Below, in pieces: positions 1 to 7,862 of a stretch of DNA of 34,582 nt; position 1 is the first letter of the stretch, and each line of letters opens with the position of its first letter. Origin of the DNA: a virus; the IMG/VR virus record IMGVR_UViG_3300025120_014818, positions 1-34,582 of that record; one strand, written 5' to 3'. The notes under the pieces are model-generated. The model saw only the letters and a program-made list of their open reading frames with translations, was not told where the DNA came from and did not search any database. The translations under genes and the position numbers were made by a program.

Positions 1-464
1 ACCGGTGATTTTAACTCATTAAACAACTTATCAACTTTACGATGTAATTTATCGACTTGTGTAGTTAGTTTATCAATCTTATCAAATAGTAAATCCTTTT
101 CATTTACATCAAAATTAAACATTAATTGATCGTCATTGAATGGTTCATCATCTTGAATTTCAGGTGGTACTATCGTATGTTGATCTACATGTTGAACTAT
201 CTCTTGCTGTTGTACTTCAACTGGAGGAGGTGGTGGAGGAGCAGGTCTTGGAGCTTGTTGAAATTGAGGATTATTATTTTTTAAAGTATTAGTAATAACC
301 TCTTTCATGCTTTCACTTTTACTTCCCAGTGTACTGGACGAACCAACAATTTGGCCGTCCAGCTTTTTGAGTTCACCGTAGGTATTACCCATAAAGTTGA
401 GCAAGACATCTTGCTCTTCTTCAGGAGATAATTGCCTTTCTAAAGGAGGTCTTTCTTCAGACAT
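1..464 (-). CDS. hypothetical protein with Pro-rich linker and C-terminal coiled coil (3' end outside window)
   Basis: The open frame starts at ATG 464 and runs off the left edge without a stop, giving at least 154 residues. It begins one base after the stop of gp32, so it is probably the next gene in the same transcript. The N-terminal third is acidic (RQLSPEEEQDVLLNFMG). The middle has a run of prolines and is rich in Gln. The visible C-terminal part has a heptad-like segment (IDKLTTQVDKLHRKVDKLFNEL) typical of a short coiled coil. I do not recognise a family. An oligomeric or adaptor role next to gp32 is possible but is inference from position only. Confidence 0.75.
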   Translation of the reverse strand, partial: MSEERPPLERQLSPEEEQDVLLNFMGNTYGELKKLDGQIVGSSSTLGSKSESMKEVITNTLKNNNPQFQQAPRPAPPPPPPVEVQQQEIVQHVDQHTIVPPEIQDDEPFNDDQLMFNFDVNEKDLLFDKIDKLTTQVDKLHRKVDKLFNELKSP

Positions 465-465
465 A

Positions 466-1317
466 TTAAATATCTATTCCGTCTAGTAAATCTTTTAAGA
501 CTTCATCTTCATCTTCAGTCTTTTTTTCTTGTTTATTTTCGACTGCTACTGATGGTTCAGAATAAACTGGTTGAGATACCGGTACAGAAACTTTTTCTTC
601 TTTACCTTCATCAACATAAAAATGTTCATTCATCATATCTTTAAGTTCATCATAACTCTTAATATTAAAAATTTCAGTTAAATCAAAAACTTTATCGTAA
701 ACACCTTTATGATCATCTTCGTCTAAATTATCAATTGCACTAGGCATAGCAAATTTAGATGACACATAACTAGGATAATCACCTTGTTTCTCTACTTTAA
801 CTCTTAAATTAACACCATTAGGACTCAAATCAAATATTCTAGGACCTAAATCTGCTGAATCATCTCCTTCAATAGCATCAACAACTATATTATGAATTTG
901 CTTACCATATCTAAGAATTTTTACTTTACCATTATTTTCTGGATTGACTGGGTCATTAACTACATATACATTAACTAACCATTTTTCTGATCTTACAATA
1001 CGTTTAGCTTTTTCTTTCTCTTCTTCTGATCCAGTTCTTAAGATTTTATATCTTTCTTCTGCAATTGGGTCTCTTTCACCAAAGGTTTGTAATGAAATTG
1101 CACTGGTATATTGACCAGTTGCAAAACTATTCCAACCATGTTGGTAATAATGAAAAAAGGTCTTTTTAGGATCCTTTGCGAATGGTAACAATCTTACTGT
1201 ATAGGTATTACCTACTTCAGTTCTTAAGATATCGGTAATACCACTTTTGCTACTCTTATCATCTGCAGCTAAGGCAGACTTAATACTATCAAACATTGAA
1301 CTCGTTATACTACTCAT
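466..1317 (-). CDS. 32: single-stranded DNA-binding protein, T4 gp32 type
   Basis: A 283-residue homologue of T4 gp32, which coats single-stranded DNA at the fork and coordinates polymerase, helicase loader and recombinase. Segments match the gp32 core: VRLLPF (about 42-47), the aromatic FFHYYQHGW, VNVYVVNDPVNPENNGKV and the RYGKQI segment. The C-terminus is acidic and ends DLLDGIDI, like the T4 tail that contacts partner proteins. The N-terminus is shorter and differs from the T4 basic cooperativity arm. There is no cysteine anywhere, so the T4 His-Cys3 zinc site is absent; from memory cyanophage gp32 also lacks it. A TTGAAA-17-TATAAT promoter ends six bases before the ATG. Confidence 0.93.
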   Translation of the reverse strand: MSSITSSMFDSIKSALAADDKSSKSGITDILRTEVGNTYTVRLLPFAKDPKKTFFHYYQHGWNSFATGQYTSAISLQTFGERDPIAEERYKILRTGSEEEKEKAKRIVRSEKWLVNVYVVNDPVNPENNGKVKILRYGKQIHNIVVDAIEGDDSADLGPRIFDLSPNGVNLRVKVEKQGDYPSYVSSKFAMPSAIDNLDEDDHKGVYDKVFDLTEIFNIKSYDELKDMMNEHFYVDEGKEEKVSVPVSQPVYSEPSVAVENKQEKKTEDEDEVLKDLLDGIDI

Positions 1318-1352
1318 TCATATATTATAGATACGTTCCTATTAGTTTTCAA
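1318..1352 (-). promoter_or_regulatory. sigma70-type promoter of gp32, start codon at predicted +1
   Basis: On the minus strand TTGAAA (1347-1352) and TATAAT (1324-1329) are separated by exactly 17 bases. The six bases after the -10 lead straight into the ATG at 1317, so the usual +1 falls on the A of the start codon. The spacer carries AGGAAC, also seen before the polymerase and 5492 genes. The upstream sequence CTTGAAAACTAA is shared with the uvsX promoter. Confidence 0.75.
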
Positions 1353-1980
1353 GTATTTCTTGTATTTTTTTTACTAAAACTTTAGCCTTAGTACTACTAT
1401 AGAATTTAGTTCTAATATAATTCATTCTATTCAATGCAGGGCAATACAATTCAATTGCCTGATTATCAGTTCTTTTTAAAACATCTTCCAACTTAGTAAA
1501 AGCAAATAATATGTATAAATTTATTTTACGCTCTTTTAAATGCGTTAAAAAAGTATTATAAAGGTTACTATTTCCTAAATGTTCACAGTAATTTATATAT
1601 TCTCTTAAATTTATTTTTTGATCATTACAGTATGTTTTTATAAAATCAAAACTTTCTTTTATTTTTGTTAAAGTTTGATTACCATCAGGATTATTAATCA
1701 AATAATTATCATGATATAAAGTATAAGTTTTTATAGCTTTAGGTGAAAGATAAAATTTTAAATCAAAATAATCTTCATTATAAACGAAATACGGAGCTTC
1801 AATAAAATCTTTTATATTAATATGCTTAAATTTTTTAAAAAAATTAGATAGTTTGTTAATTATAATAAACTTTTCATCATCAAAATTATCAAAATTTTTT
1901 CTATAACGAAAAGGTTTATTATTAATCTTTTTTGAAACCTCTAAAAATGTGTTATAAATTTGTTTTTCTTTAATGTTCAT
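1342..1980 (-). CDS. probable helicase-assembly (loader) protein, T4 gp59-like
   Basis: A 212-residue basic protein, almost the length of T4 gp59 (217), which loads gp41 helicase onto gp32-coated DNA. It sits directly upstream of gp32 as 59 does in T4. The spacing of features is compatible with gp59: a tyrosine/aromatic segment with basic residues (KPFRYRKNF), a KFIIINKLSNFFKKF helix resembling the T4 KYFFQKLSEKYK region, then an aromatic FVYNEDYFDL segment where T4 has the WIGD region. Overall identity looks low and the assignment rests on length, position and pattern. It overlaps the preceding 93-residue gene by four bases (ATGA). Alternative: an unrelated hypothetical protein. Confidence 0.5.
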   Translation of the reverse strand: MNIKEKQIYNTFLEVSKKINNKPFRYRKNFDNFDDEKFIIINKLSNFFKKFKHINIKDFIEAPYFVYNEDYFDLKFYLSPKAIKTYTLYHDNYLINNPDGNQTLTKIKESFDFIKTYCNDQKINLREYINYCEHLGNSNLYNTFLTHLKERKINLYILFAFTKLEDVLKRTDNQAIELYCPALNRMNYIRTKFYSSTKAKVLVKKIQEILEN

Positions 1981-2258
1981 TCTAATCCGGAAAATTTATT
2001 TAAAAATTTAGTAACATATTTACTTTTAGATATTGAAGGTTCAGTTTGTATAAATTTTTTTATAGCATTGAATTCATTATCTTCATCTATTAAACTTATA
2101 AAAACATCTCTCAACCCTTTATTTTCAAGCAGCTTTAAAAATACAGTTGCAAAATTCATTTTTTTATCATAACATAATGAAACATAGGTACAAAAACTAT
2201 AGAATATATGATTATACTCATCAGTCTGTAAACTTTCATATGGTGATTTTTCTTGCAT
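1977..2258 (-). CDS. small hypothetical protein (gene 33 position)
   Basis: A 93-residue protein coupled on both sides: its ATG shares one base with the DHH gene stop (TAATG), and its stop overlaps the next start by four bases (ATGA). It looks helical, with a C-terminal basic/hydrophobic end (KFLNKFSGLE). In T4 the late co-activator gp33 lies immediately upstream of 59, so position and size fit gp33. I cannot see the gp33 clamp-binding tail or a convincing sequence match, so no function is assigned. A structure comparison with gp33 would decide. Confidence 0.65.
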   Translation of the reverse strand: MQEKSPYESLQTDEYNHIFYSFCTYVSLCYDKKMNFATVFLKLLENKGLRDVFISLIDEDNEFNAIKKFIQTEPSISKSKYVTKFLNKFSGLE

Positions 2259-3151
2259 TAATTAATTTGATCTAATCGTTTAGTAAGATTTATTATATTT
2301 TCATTCAGATTTCCACCAGCTGCTGCATCATGGCCGCCTCCATCCATAAGTTTTTCTGCTAATTTACCTAAATGTATATTACATTCTTTACTTTTTCGGA
2401 TATAAACAGCTTTATTTTTTAAGTTAATTAAAAAAACTATATCACCAGCATATTTATCTAATATTATTTGGCTTATTTCATTAGGTGCTATACCTATAAA
2501 ACAACCTATAATATCATATTCATGATCTTTTATTTTTAACTTACCTTTATAAAATTTTTCTTCATCTAAATATTTGTTTATACGTTTATTGATAATATTA
2601 AGTGCATTTTTATGATATTGATTAAACCCGTAAAAACCTTTTTCAAAATCTCTTAAAAATTTATCTACTTTATTGCCAGTATAACTCCAAAATATTTTAT
2701 TAAGATCTTTACTATACGGCAATTTCAGTTTATAACTATCATAATCATTAATTAATTCAAATAATAATTTTAGATTTTTATTAATTTTATTCTTTATATC
2801 ATCGTTAGTATCGTATATTAATTTAACTGTTGATGTATAATCTCTAATAGTTGTTTTTGCATGTTTATACCTATCTATATATTCAGCATGCTCACCGTGG
2901 TGATCTATTACGTGTACATTTTCTTTATCTACTAATTCAAAACTATTTTTTAAATTTAAATCACACACATAAATTTTATCATAGTCAGTAAAATTATTTT
3001 TATAGTTCCAGTTAAGTATGTCTTCTCTTAGATTTTTCTCCGTAGTGACAGAATAAGTTAAGTTACAATCACTATGTAAAATTTTCAAAACTAAGAAACT
3101 ACCAGCACCATCCAAGTCTGCATCTGTAAAAACATGAATCTTTTTAGACAT
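2258..3151 (-). CDS. DHH-family phosphoesterase (RecJ/NrnA-like)
   Basis: A 297-residue protein with the hallmarks of the DHH superfamily: TDADLDG at residues 9-15 (motif I), VIDHHGE with DHH at 83-85 (motif III) and the DHHA1 substrate-binding signature GGGHDAAAGG at 271-280. Such enzymes use Mn2+ to hydrolyse phosphodiesters, as 5'-3' exonuclease (RecJ) or oligoribonuclease (NrnA). The gene sits between gp41 and the gp59-like gene, near where T4 carries its RNase H/5' exonuclease, so removal of primers or short oligonucleotides is a reasonable inference. An in-frame TTG at 3154 could extend it by one codon; I chose the ATG. Confidence 0.85.
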   Translation of the reverse strand: MSKKIHVFTDADLDGAGSFLVLKILHSDCNLTYSVTTEKNLREDILNWNYKNNFTDYDKIYVCDLNLKNSFELVDKENVHVIDHHGEHAEYIDRYKHAKTTIRDYTSTVKLIYDTNDDIKNKINKNLKLLFELINDYDSYKLKLPYSKDLNKIFWSYTGNKVDKFLRDFEKGFYGFNQYHKNALNIINKRINKYLDEEKFYKGKLKIKDHEYDIIGCFIGIAPNEISQIILDKYAGDIVFLINLKNKAVYIRKSKECNIHLGKLAEKLMDGGGHDAAAGGNLNENIINLTKRLDQIN

Positions 3152-3173
3152 CAATATTACTTAGTTCCTCTTT

Positions 3174-4511
3174 TTAATTACTCAACATACCTAAAGTGTT
3201 AGATAGACCTTGTAAATCGCTATCGCTATCATCATTAAGAGTGTCATCTTCACTCAACGTTAATGTATTATAATCTATACGCATAGTATTGGTACCATAG
3301 TTAGCACCGAATCTATTTTTCATCATACCAACTTTCACTACACCTAATTCTTTATCTTCATCATCTTGGAAAATACTAAATATACAATCAGCTGTAGCCG
3401 CCATACCAATTGATTCAGATATTGTATCTAAACCAGGGTTATCTTCATCATAACCTGATCGATTTAATTGAGTAGCACTTATAATAGGGCATTCAAAAAC
3501 ATAACTTAAAGCTCTAATATCTTCAGTAACGTACTTAATTCTTTCATATGAATTATTACCCATACTGCTTTTTAAAAGATTTATATAATCCAATACTATA
3601 GCATCAATTTGAATACCTTTATTTTTAAGTTGTGTTATATAACCTTGTAAATTTTGCGGTGTAATAGTACTAGGAGGAAATTCTTTGATTAATATCTTAC
3701 AGTCAGGATTATCATCACTATGATTTTTAATTTGATGCTTTAAACTCTTACTATCCATTCTTAAATCTTTCATAGGTATACGGGATATATTAGAAGATAA
3801 TCTTCTTGCATAAATTAACTCAGACATCTCTAAACTAACTAATAATACTGTTTTACCTTGGTTAGCTATATTAGTAGCTATATTACCTAAGAAAATACTT
3901 TTACCAACATTAGTCTCACCTGCAAATATATATAACGATCTACCATTTTCTAAGAAACCTCCATCAATTTTATCATCAAGCCATTTCCACTGAGAAGGTA
4001 TAGTAGGCTCATCCCTATTAAGATCTTCTATAACTTTATCAAAATCTTTAAGTAGATCCAAACCTATATCACTTTTTAAATCAATATTACAACTCTTTTC
4101 AAAATTATTAAGTATAAAACTAGTATCAACTTTACCTTGTGAAACGTCTTCAGCAACTTCAAGCATAGTTTTATAAATTGCTCTTTCTTTTAAAAATCGT
4201 TCAGTATTAGATAATAATTCTCTATCATTAAAATTTTTATCAATATTAACAAAATTCTTAACTATATCTTTAAAGCTAGTTTTAAGTTCATCATTAATTA
4301 GATATGCTTTTAATTCAGTCACGGTAGGTAAAACCTGACGTTTATTATAAAAATTCTTTATCAAAGAAAATATAACACGTATATTTTTATTATTAAAATA
4401 TTCCGGCTTTAGATGGTCTATAATATTACCTAAAAAAGCCTCATTAGTAAGGCTTTTGTAAATTATTATCTCTTCGTAAAAATCTAAATCTAACTTATCT
4501 ATTTTTTCCAT
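3174..4511 (-). CDS. 41: replicative DNA helicase, T4 gp41 / DnaB family
   Basis: A 445-residue DnaB-like hexameric helicase that unwinds DNA 5'-3' on the lagging strand and stimulates primase. The N-terminal all-helical domain covers roughly 1-150. The RecA-like motor has Walker A GETNVGKS at 198-205, Walker B IQIDAIVLDYINLL, and a TQLNRSG segment typical of the DnaB H3/sensor region. The acidic C-terminal tail resembles gp41, where it contacts partners. Length is near that of T4 gp41 (475). Its ATG overlaps the end of the upstream glycosyltransferase gene, so it is probably translated from a polycistronic message. Confidence 0.93.
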   Translation of the reverse strand: MEKIDKLDLDFYEEIIIYKSLTNEAFLGNIIDHLKPEYFNNKNIRVIFSLIKNFYNKRQVLPTVTELKAYLINDELKTSFKDIVKNFVNIDKNFNDRELLSNTERFLKERAIYKTMLEVAEDVSQGKVDTSFILNNFEKSCNIDLKSDIGLDLLKDFDKVIEDLNRDEPTIPSQWKWLDDKIDGGFLENGRSLYIFAGETNVGKSIFLGNIATNIANQGKTVLLVSLEMSELIYARRLSSNISRIPMKDLRMDSKSLKHQIKNHSDDNPDCKILIKEFPPSTITPQNLQGYITQLKNKGIQIDAIVLDYINLLKSSMGNNSYERIKYVTEDIRALSYVFECPIISATQLNRSGYDEDNPGLDTISESIGMAATADCIFSIFQDDEDKELGVVKVGMMKNRFGANYGTNTMRIDYNTLTLSEDDTLNDDSDSDLQGLSNTLGMLSN

Positions 4512-5176
4512 TTATTAATAAAATATTTTTGACCATCAAAAAATTCTTTACTTGGATTACTCAATCCAGGGCTTTGATGTATAATTGGTATATCCACTAC
4601 ACCTATTTTAACTTTGTTCCTATTACATTCAAGACTGAAATCTAAGTCATAGTAGTGAAAATTGGAAGGGTATGTTTCATCAAATCTAATATTTTTTGGT
4701 AATTGTTTAATATTAACCCCAATAAACACCCCATCAATAAGTAAAACCCGAGAAGGTATATTACCAAACGAAGTGTATGCATATTCATCTTGATTACCAT
4801 GAGCGACACAACCTCTTTGATCTTTCCGTTCTGACATAAGATGCCATAAAGCTGGTTCTTTAATTTTACAGTTTGTAGCTCCAGCCAAACCAAACACTGT
4901 ATATTTTTTTGAACTTTTTCGTAACCTTTCATAAAAATCTTCACAATTAATATATACATCATCGTGAATAAAGCAAGCAATATCGACATTATTTTTATTT
5001 GCATCATCTAAAAACTCATTATAAGTTTTCTGCAAACTTTCTTTATTGTTTTCTTTAAAATAGAACGGTATATCATAATTATAATGGTCAATAAAGATTG
5101 ACTTATATAATCTTGTTTTTTCTTTTTTGCCTTTTGTAGCACTATAAATTTTAAATTTCATAATTTTTTCTATCAT
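4499..5176 (-). CDS. GT-A glycosyltransferase-like protein, StrF (GT2_5) type
   Basis: About 225 residues resembling the StrF-like glycosyltransferase domain common in phages. Visible features, numbered from the 5176 start, are a metal-binding type HDD at 71-73 in ACFIHDDVYI, the acceptor-loop LLIDGVFIGV at about 145-154, FHYYDLDFSL at 173-182 and the C-terminal IIHQSPG at 198-204. It probably transfers a sugar from a nucleotide donor; the acceptor is unknown (phage DNA, virion protein or host glycan). Two starts are possible: ATG 5176 or ATG 5161 (MKFKIYS), which shortens the overlap with the upstream gene from 26 to 11 bases and looks more natural. It lies between nucleotide-metabolism genes and gp41. 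Confidence 0.8.
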   Translation of the reverse strand: MIEKIMKFKIYSATKGKKEKTRLYKSIFIDHYNYDIPFYFKENNKESLQKTYNEFLDDANKNNVDIACFIHDDVYINCEDFYERLRKSSKKYTVFGLAGATNCKIKEPALWHLMSERKDQRGCVAHGNQDEYAYTSFGNIPSRVLLIDGVFIGVNIKQLPKNIRFDETYPSNFHYYDLDFSLECNRNKVKIGVVDIPIIHQSPGLSNPSKEFFDGQKYFINKWKK

Positions 5177-5492
5177 CCATTTCAGGTTTAAAATCTCTAT
5201 TATATATCATACCCATTATATTCCATAAAGCTGCTCCTAAATGATCTTCACTACAATCTCCTTGAAAATCTTGCATTAAATGTCTCATAGCACTGTCATA
5301 TAAAATAGAATGCTTCATACCTTTCTTCCAATTATTTTCACCGTAGGTCTCAGCCCCTTGCAGATATCTTTTCATTACTGAATTTAATGCATTATGAGGC
5401 ACTAAACTCATTCTCAATTTATCGTCAGCACAATCTCGTTGAGCTCCTGTATCAAATTGACGTGGATTACCTGTTATTTTTAGCTTTTTCAT
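5151..5492 (-). CDS. dATP/dGTP diphosphohydrolase N-terminal-type protein (DUF5664-like)
   Basis: A 113-residue protein with the pattern of the phage dATP/dGTP diphosphohydrolase-type family: FDTGAQRD at 13-20, GAETYGENNWKKG at 46-58 and EDHLGAALWN at 82-91. The conserved acidic and histidine residues in the helical EDH segment suggest a metal-dependent, MazG-like all-alpha nucleotidohydrolase. A role in adjusting dNTP pools would fit its place in the replication block. The gene overlaps the end of the GNAT gene by 26 bases and appears to have its own promoter inside that coding sequence. The family is recognised with good confidence; the precise substrate is not. Confidence 0.8.
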   Translation of the reverse strand: MKKLKITGNPRQFDTGAQRDCADDKLRMSLVPHNALNSVMKRYLQGAETYGENNWKKGMKHSILYDSAMRHLMQDFQGDCSEDHLGAALWNIMGMIYNRDFKPEMDDRKNYEI

Positions 5493-5952
5493 CTATTATA
5501 TTATAGATAGGTTCCTTAAAAATTAAATCATTTGAATTAAATTCATTTTCACTTTTTTCATAATTATTACCTAACCATTTTTTATAGAAAACAGAACCAT
5601 TACTATTTTCATCAGTATTAACATAATAAAACTTTATAAAATTTTTGTGAACAGTTAATGCGTTTTTAATTAAAGCTTTTGCGATTCCTTTACCTCTATA
5701 ATCTTTATTAGTTACGATATAATATGTCTTTAAACAATCCGGGTATTTATCATAAACTGTATAAGCATGTAACCCTAGTATTTTATTATTATTATCAACA
5801 CAAAGTTCTATAGGAAATTTATTCCACCAATTTCTTTCTGACCAAATATATCCAAAAGTATTCATTATAAATGAATCAGTATTTTTAAATACAAATTTAG
5901 TAATTTGCATTTTTTCATCTTCAGTTAAATTTTTTAATATTGCAATTTTCAT
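5467..5952 (-). CDS. GNAT-family N-acetyltransferase
   Basis: A 161-residue Gcn5-related acetyltransferase. The acetyl-CoA pyrophosphate-binding motif A is clear: KDYRGKGIAKALIKNAL, with RGKGIA at 86-91 following a hydrophobic strand (LKTYYIVTNK). Upstream FPIELCVDNNNKILGLHAY fits strands beta2-beta3, and the C-terminal FYKKWLGNNY resembles motif B. The substrate cannot be predicted; phage GNATs may modify small molecules, peptides or nucleic acids. The stop lies inside the next gene and the start overlaps the glutamine amidotransferase stop by four bases (ATGA), so it is co-transcribed with it. Confidence 0.85.
   Translation of the reverse strand: MKIAILKNLTEDEKMQITKFVFKNTDSFIMNTFGYIWSERNWWNKFPIELCVDNNNKILGLHAYTVYDKYPDCLKTYYIVTNKDYRGKGIAKALIKNALTVHKNFIKFYYVNTDENSNGSVFYKKWLGNNYEKSENEFNSNDLIFKEPIYNIIDEKAKNNR
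5493..5516 (-). promoter_or_regulatory. putative promoter with AGGAAC element and TATAAT, inside the GNAT coding end
   Basis: On the minus strand TATAAT lies at 5500-5505, seven bases before the ATG at 5492, and AGGAAC at 5511-5516. The stretch from AGGAAC through TATCTATAATATA matches the gp32 upstream region almost base for base. A -35 is weak. The bases also encode the last residues of the GNAT protein, so conservation could partly be chance. Confidence 0.5.
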
Positions 5953-6626
5953 AATGTTAAAAATGGTGAGTTGTTTATAAAACCATCTACAGATATGAGA
6001 CCTTCAGTTGTGTAACTGTATAAAATACCTTCAGCTACTTCTTTATAACCTTCACCTTTTATCGAACTTATATTACTATCTTTATAGAATAATGTACTCC
6101 CTTGTCTTGCAATATAAACATTCATAGTCTTTATATTAACTATCCATAATGCAAAGGTGCCTTTAAGTCTTTCTAATACAGTTAAAATAGTTTGTTGCTC
6201 AGATTCAGGATCTTCACAAGGGCCAAAATTATATTCAATTTCATCTAACATTGCTGGTATAATACTCGTATCTACTTCATTCCAATGACCAGGTATATAA
6301 TCATCTATCAATTGCTCAGTATTAGTCAAAACACCGTTATGAGCTACAACCCAATCACCGTATATAAAAGGATGACTAGTTTCATAGTCCCATTCTCTTT
6401 TGCTACTAGTCGGCGCTTGATTGTGACCTAAGTATAAAAAATCACTAGCTTCTTGAGAAGGTAAATTAAAATCTCTCCATCTATTAGTACCTTCTTTCTT
6501 AATAATCTTATATGTAGAATTTCTGAACTTATAAAATATACCTGTAGAAAAATTGCCTCTTTCTTTGTTAGCGTCTCCCAACACCTCAAAACTACTTAAA
6601 TTATTACTACCGTATATTCCGCACAT
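5949..6626 (-). CDS. class II (Ntn) glutamine amidotransferase domain protein
   Basis: A 225-residue stand-alone glutaminase domain. It begins MCGIYG, so Cys2 becomes the N-terminal nucleophile after Met removal. AHNGVLTN at 95-102 is the oxyanion-hole signature. GHNQAPTS at 67-74 occupies the place of the glutamine-binding HTRWAT of GlmS, with Gln instead of Arg; I recall this variant from other phage members. Such domains release ammonia from glutamine for a partner synthetase, but no synthetase domain is fused here. QueC, which needs ammonia, is encoded about 1.2 kb away. A TTGATT-16-TATAAT promoter precedes the ATG. Confidence 0.88.
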   Translation of the reverse strand: MCGIYGSNNLSSFEVLGDANKERGNFSTGIFYKFRNSTYKIIKKEGTNRWRDFNLPSQEASDFLYLGHNQAPTSSKREWDYETSHPFIYGDWVVAHNGVLTNTEQLIDDYIPGHWNEVDTSIIPAMLDEIEYNFGPCEDPESEQQTILTVLERLKGTFALWIVNIKTMNVYIARQGSTLFYKDSNISSIKGEGYKEVAEGILYSYTTEGLISVDGFINNSPFLTL

Positions 6627-6659
6627 ACCTTATTATAATTGGTAATTACAAAAAATCAA
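6627..6659 (-). promoter_or_regulatory. sigma70-type promoter of the glutamine amidotransferase operon
   Basis: On the minus strand TTGATT (6654-6659) and TATAAT (6632-6637) are spaced 16 bases apart, and only five bases (AAGGT) separate the -10 from the ATG at 6626. A second -10-like AATCTATAAT lies upstream at 6659-6668 and may mark a tandem start. It should drive the run from 6626 leftwards (GAT, GNAT and beyond). Confidence 0.65.
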
Positions 6660-6660
6660 T

Positions 6661-6692
6661 TATAGATTTTAATAATAATTTATCAATCTATA
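6661..6692. repeat. 8-bp inverted repeat in divergent promoter region
   Basis: TATAGATT at 6661-6668 is the perfect reverse complement of AATCTATA at 6685-6692, with a 16-base spacer. It lies between the -35 of the minus-strand amidotransferase promoter and the late promoter of the plus-strand 6738 gene, so it could be an operator. AT-rich sequence produces such repeats by chance, so this is weak. Confidence 0.35.
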
Positions 6693-6724
6693 TATTGGAA
6701 AAGGTTATAGATCATACAAAATAC

Positions 6725-6737
6725 AATAAATAATAAT
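6725..6737 (+). promoter_or_regulatory. T4-type late promoter, start codon at predicted +1
   Basis: Octamer AATAAATA at 6725-6732 followed by exactly five bases and the ATG at 6738. It differs from the T4 late box TATAAATA only at the first base. It opens a plus-strand island inside the minus-strand replication block. Confidence 0.7.
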
Positions 6738-7862
6738 ATGAATAACTTATTTACTAGTAGCTGGATTAAAAATTCAGAAAAAATAATTTTAGAAGATACA
6801 ACAGATTATATCGAAGAAGCAAGAGGCAAAAAAATTGCTGACCCTTTAAGAGCAAAACTTATGGGTATGCAAGATATAAGAGACCTAAAAGGTACAATGA
6901 CACCTCGTTATTTTGCTACTAAAGTTATTAGACAATTGCAAAAAGAATTTCCGGATATGGAAGTTGATAATCTTGATGATTCACAAATACAGCAAGCTAT
7001 TAATGTTATTGCTAATATTTCAAAACCTTTAGCAACTAGAAGTGATATTCAATTAACTACTAAAGAAAGAGGTACTTCAGAAAGAGAACTTAAAAAAGGC
7101 GATACTGGTTTTGAAACTTTACACCTTAATTTAGATGATGATGCAGTTCTTTCACATGAAGGTGATGTTGGTAATAATGATCTTTATACTATAGTAAAAA
7201 ATGGTTTAAAATATAGAGTTACATTAAACGATTTTGCAGGTACATCAGTTAATTTAAATGATCTGAATAAAGATGCAATAGTTTCAGTAGTTATAGTTAA
7301 ACCTAGTGAAACTGAAACAGTGGATAAATTTGCTGGAGAAATTCCGTTAGGTCAAAGAGAAAAATTAGTTGCTGATTACCCTGAAGGTGAAGAAGGTAAT
7401 GAAAAGGATAAATTGCATGATAATTTTTATGAATTAATGAATAAAGGTGATAGAGATGGTGCAAAAAAAGTTATGATGGATATGTATGATCATGACCCAG
7501 CAACGTATAAACATTTATATAACGTGTTTACTGGCTTAGATGATGAAGCAGATACTCCTGAAGATGCTGAAGTTAATGTATCTAAATCCGATCTTAATAA
7601 AGATGGTAAATTATCAGAGTATGAAAAGGTAAGAGGTCAAGCTATTGCTGATGCAATGGAAAAACAGCATGGTAAAAAAATTGATAAAGAAGAAGATGCT
7701 GAAAGATGCCCAGTGACTGGTAAATTAAGAAAAAGTGATGAAGAAGAGGATGAACAGGTTGCTTTATCACCTCAAGAAATAGCAAGACAAATGCAAATTA
7801 GTAGATTACAGGAATTGCAGAATTTTTATCAACAAGAAAGAGTAAATCGTCACGGGTATTAA
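6738..7862 (+). CDS. late acidic protein with EF-hand loop, candidate internal/structural virion protein
   Basis: A 374-residue acidic protein of unrecognised family. Residues 25-28 (IEE then A) match the T4 gp21 prohead protease cleavage rule, after an N-terminal amphipathic stretch. Residues 285-296 (DLNKDGKLSEYE) form a complete 12-residue EF-hand/dockerin-type calcium loop. Residues 233-264 resemble residues 62-93 of the late protein encoded at 21789 (LxxKGxRxxAxKxxM..DP), so both share a helical module. A short EDAERCPVTGK segment near the C-terminus echoes other late proteins here. The gene has its own late promoter and its stop overlaps the convergent queC stop by four bases. A virion or core role is inference. 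Confidence 0.75.
   Translation: MNNLFTSSWIKNSEKIILEDTTDYIEEARGKKIADPLRAKLMGMQDIRDLKGTMTPRYFATKVIRQLQKEFPDMEVDNLDDSQIQQAINVIANISKPLATRSDIQLTTKERGTSERELKKGDTGFETLHLNLDDDAVLSHEGDVGNNDLYTIVKNGLKYRVTLNDFAGTSVNLNDLNKDAIVSVVIVKPSETETVDKFAGEIPLGQREKLVADYPEGEEGNEKDKLHDNFYELMNKGDRDGAKKVMMDMYDHDPATYKHLYNVFTGLDDEADTPEDAEVNVSKSDLNKDGKLSEYEKVRGQAIADAMEKQHGKKIDKEEDAERCPVTGKLRKSDEEEDEQVALSPQEIARQMQISRLQELQNFYQQERVNRHGY

Noticed and set aside
1960-2172. Plus-strand 70-codon frame antisense to the 93-residue gene
   Set aside because: Antisense to a gene coupled at both ends by ATGA/TAATG overlaps; no promoter box at the start.
4642-5007. Minus-strand open frame of 121 codons inside the StrF-like glycosyltransferase gene
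   Set aside because: It is a shadow frame of a gene with clear glycosyltransferase motifs; its product has no recognisable pattern.
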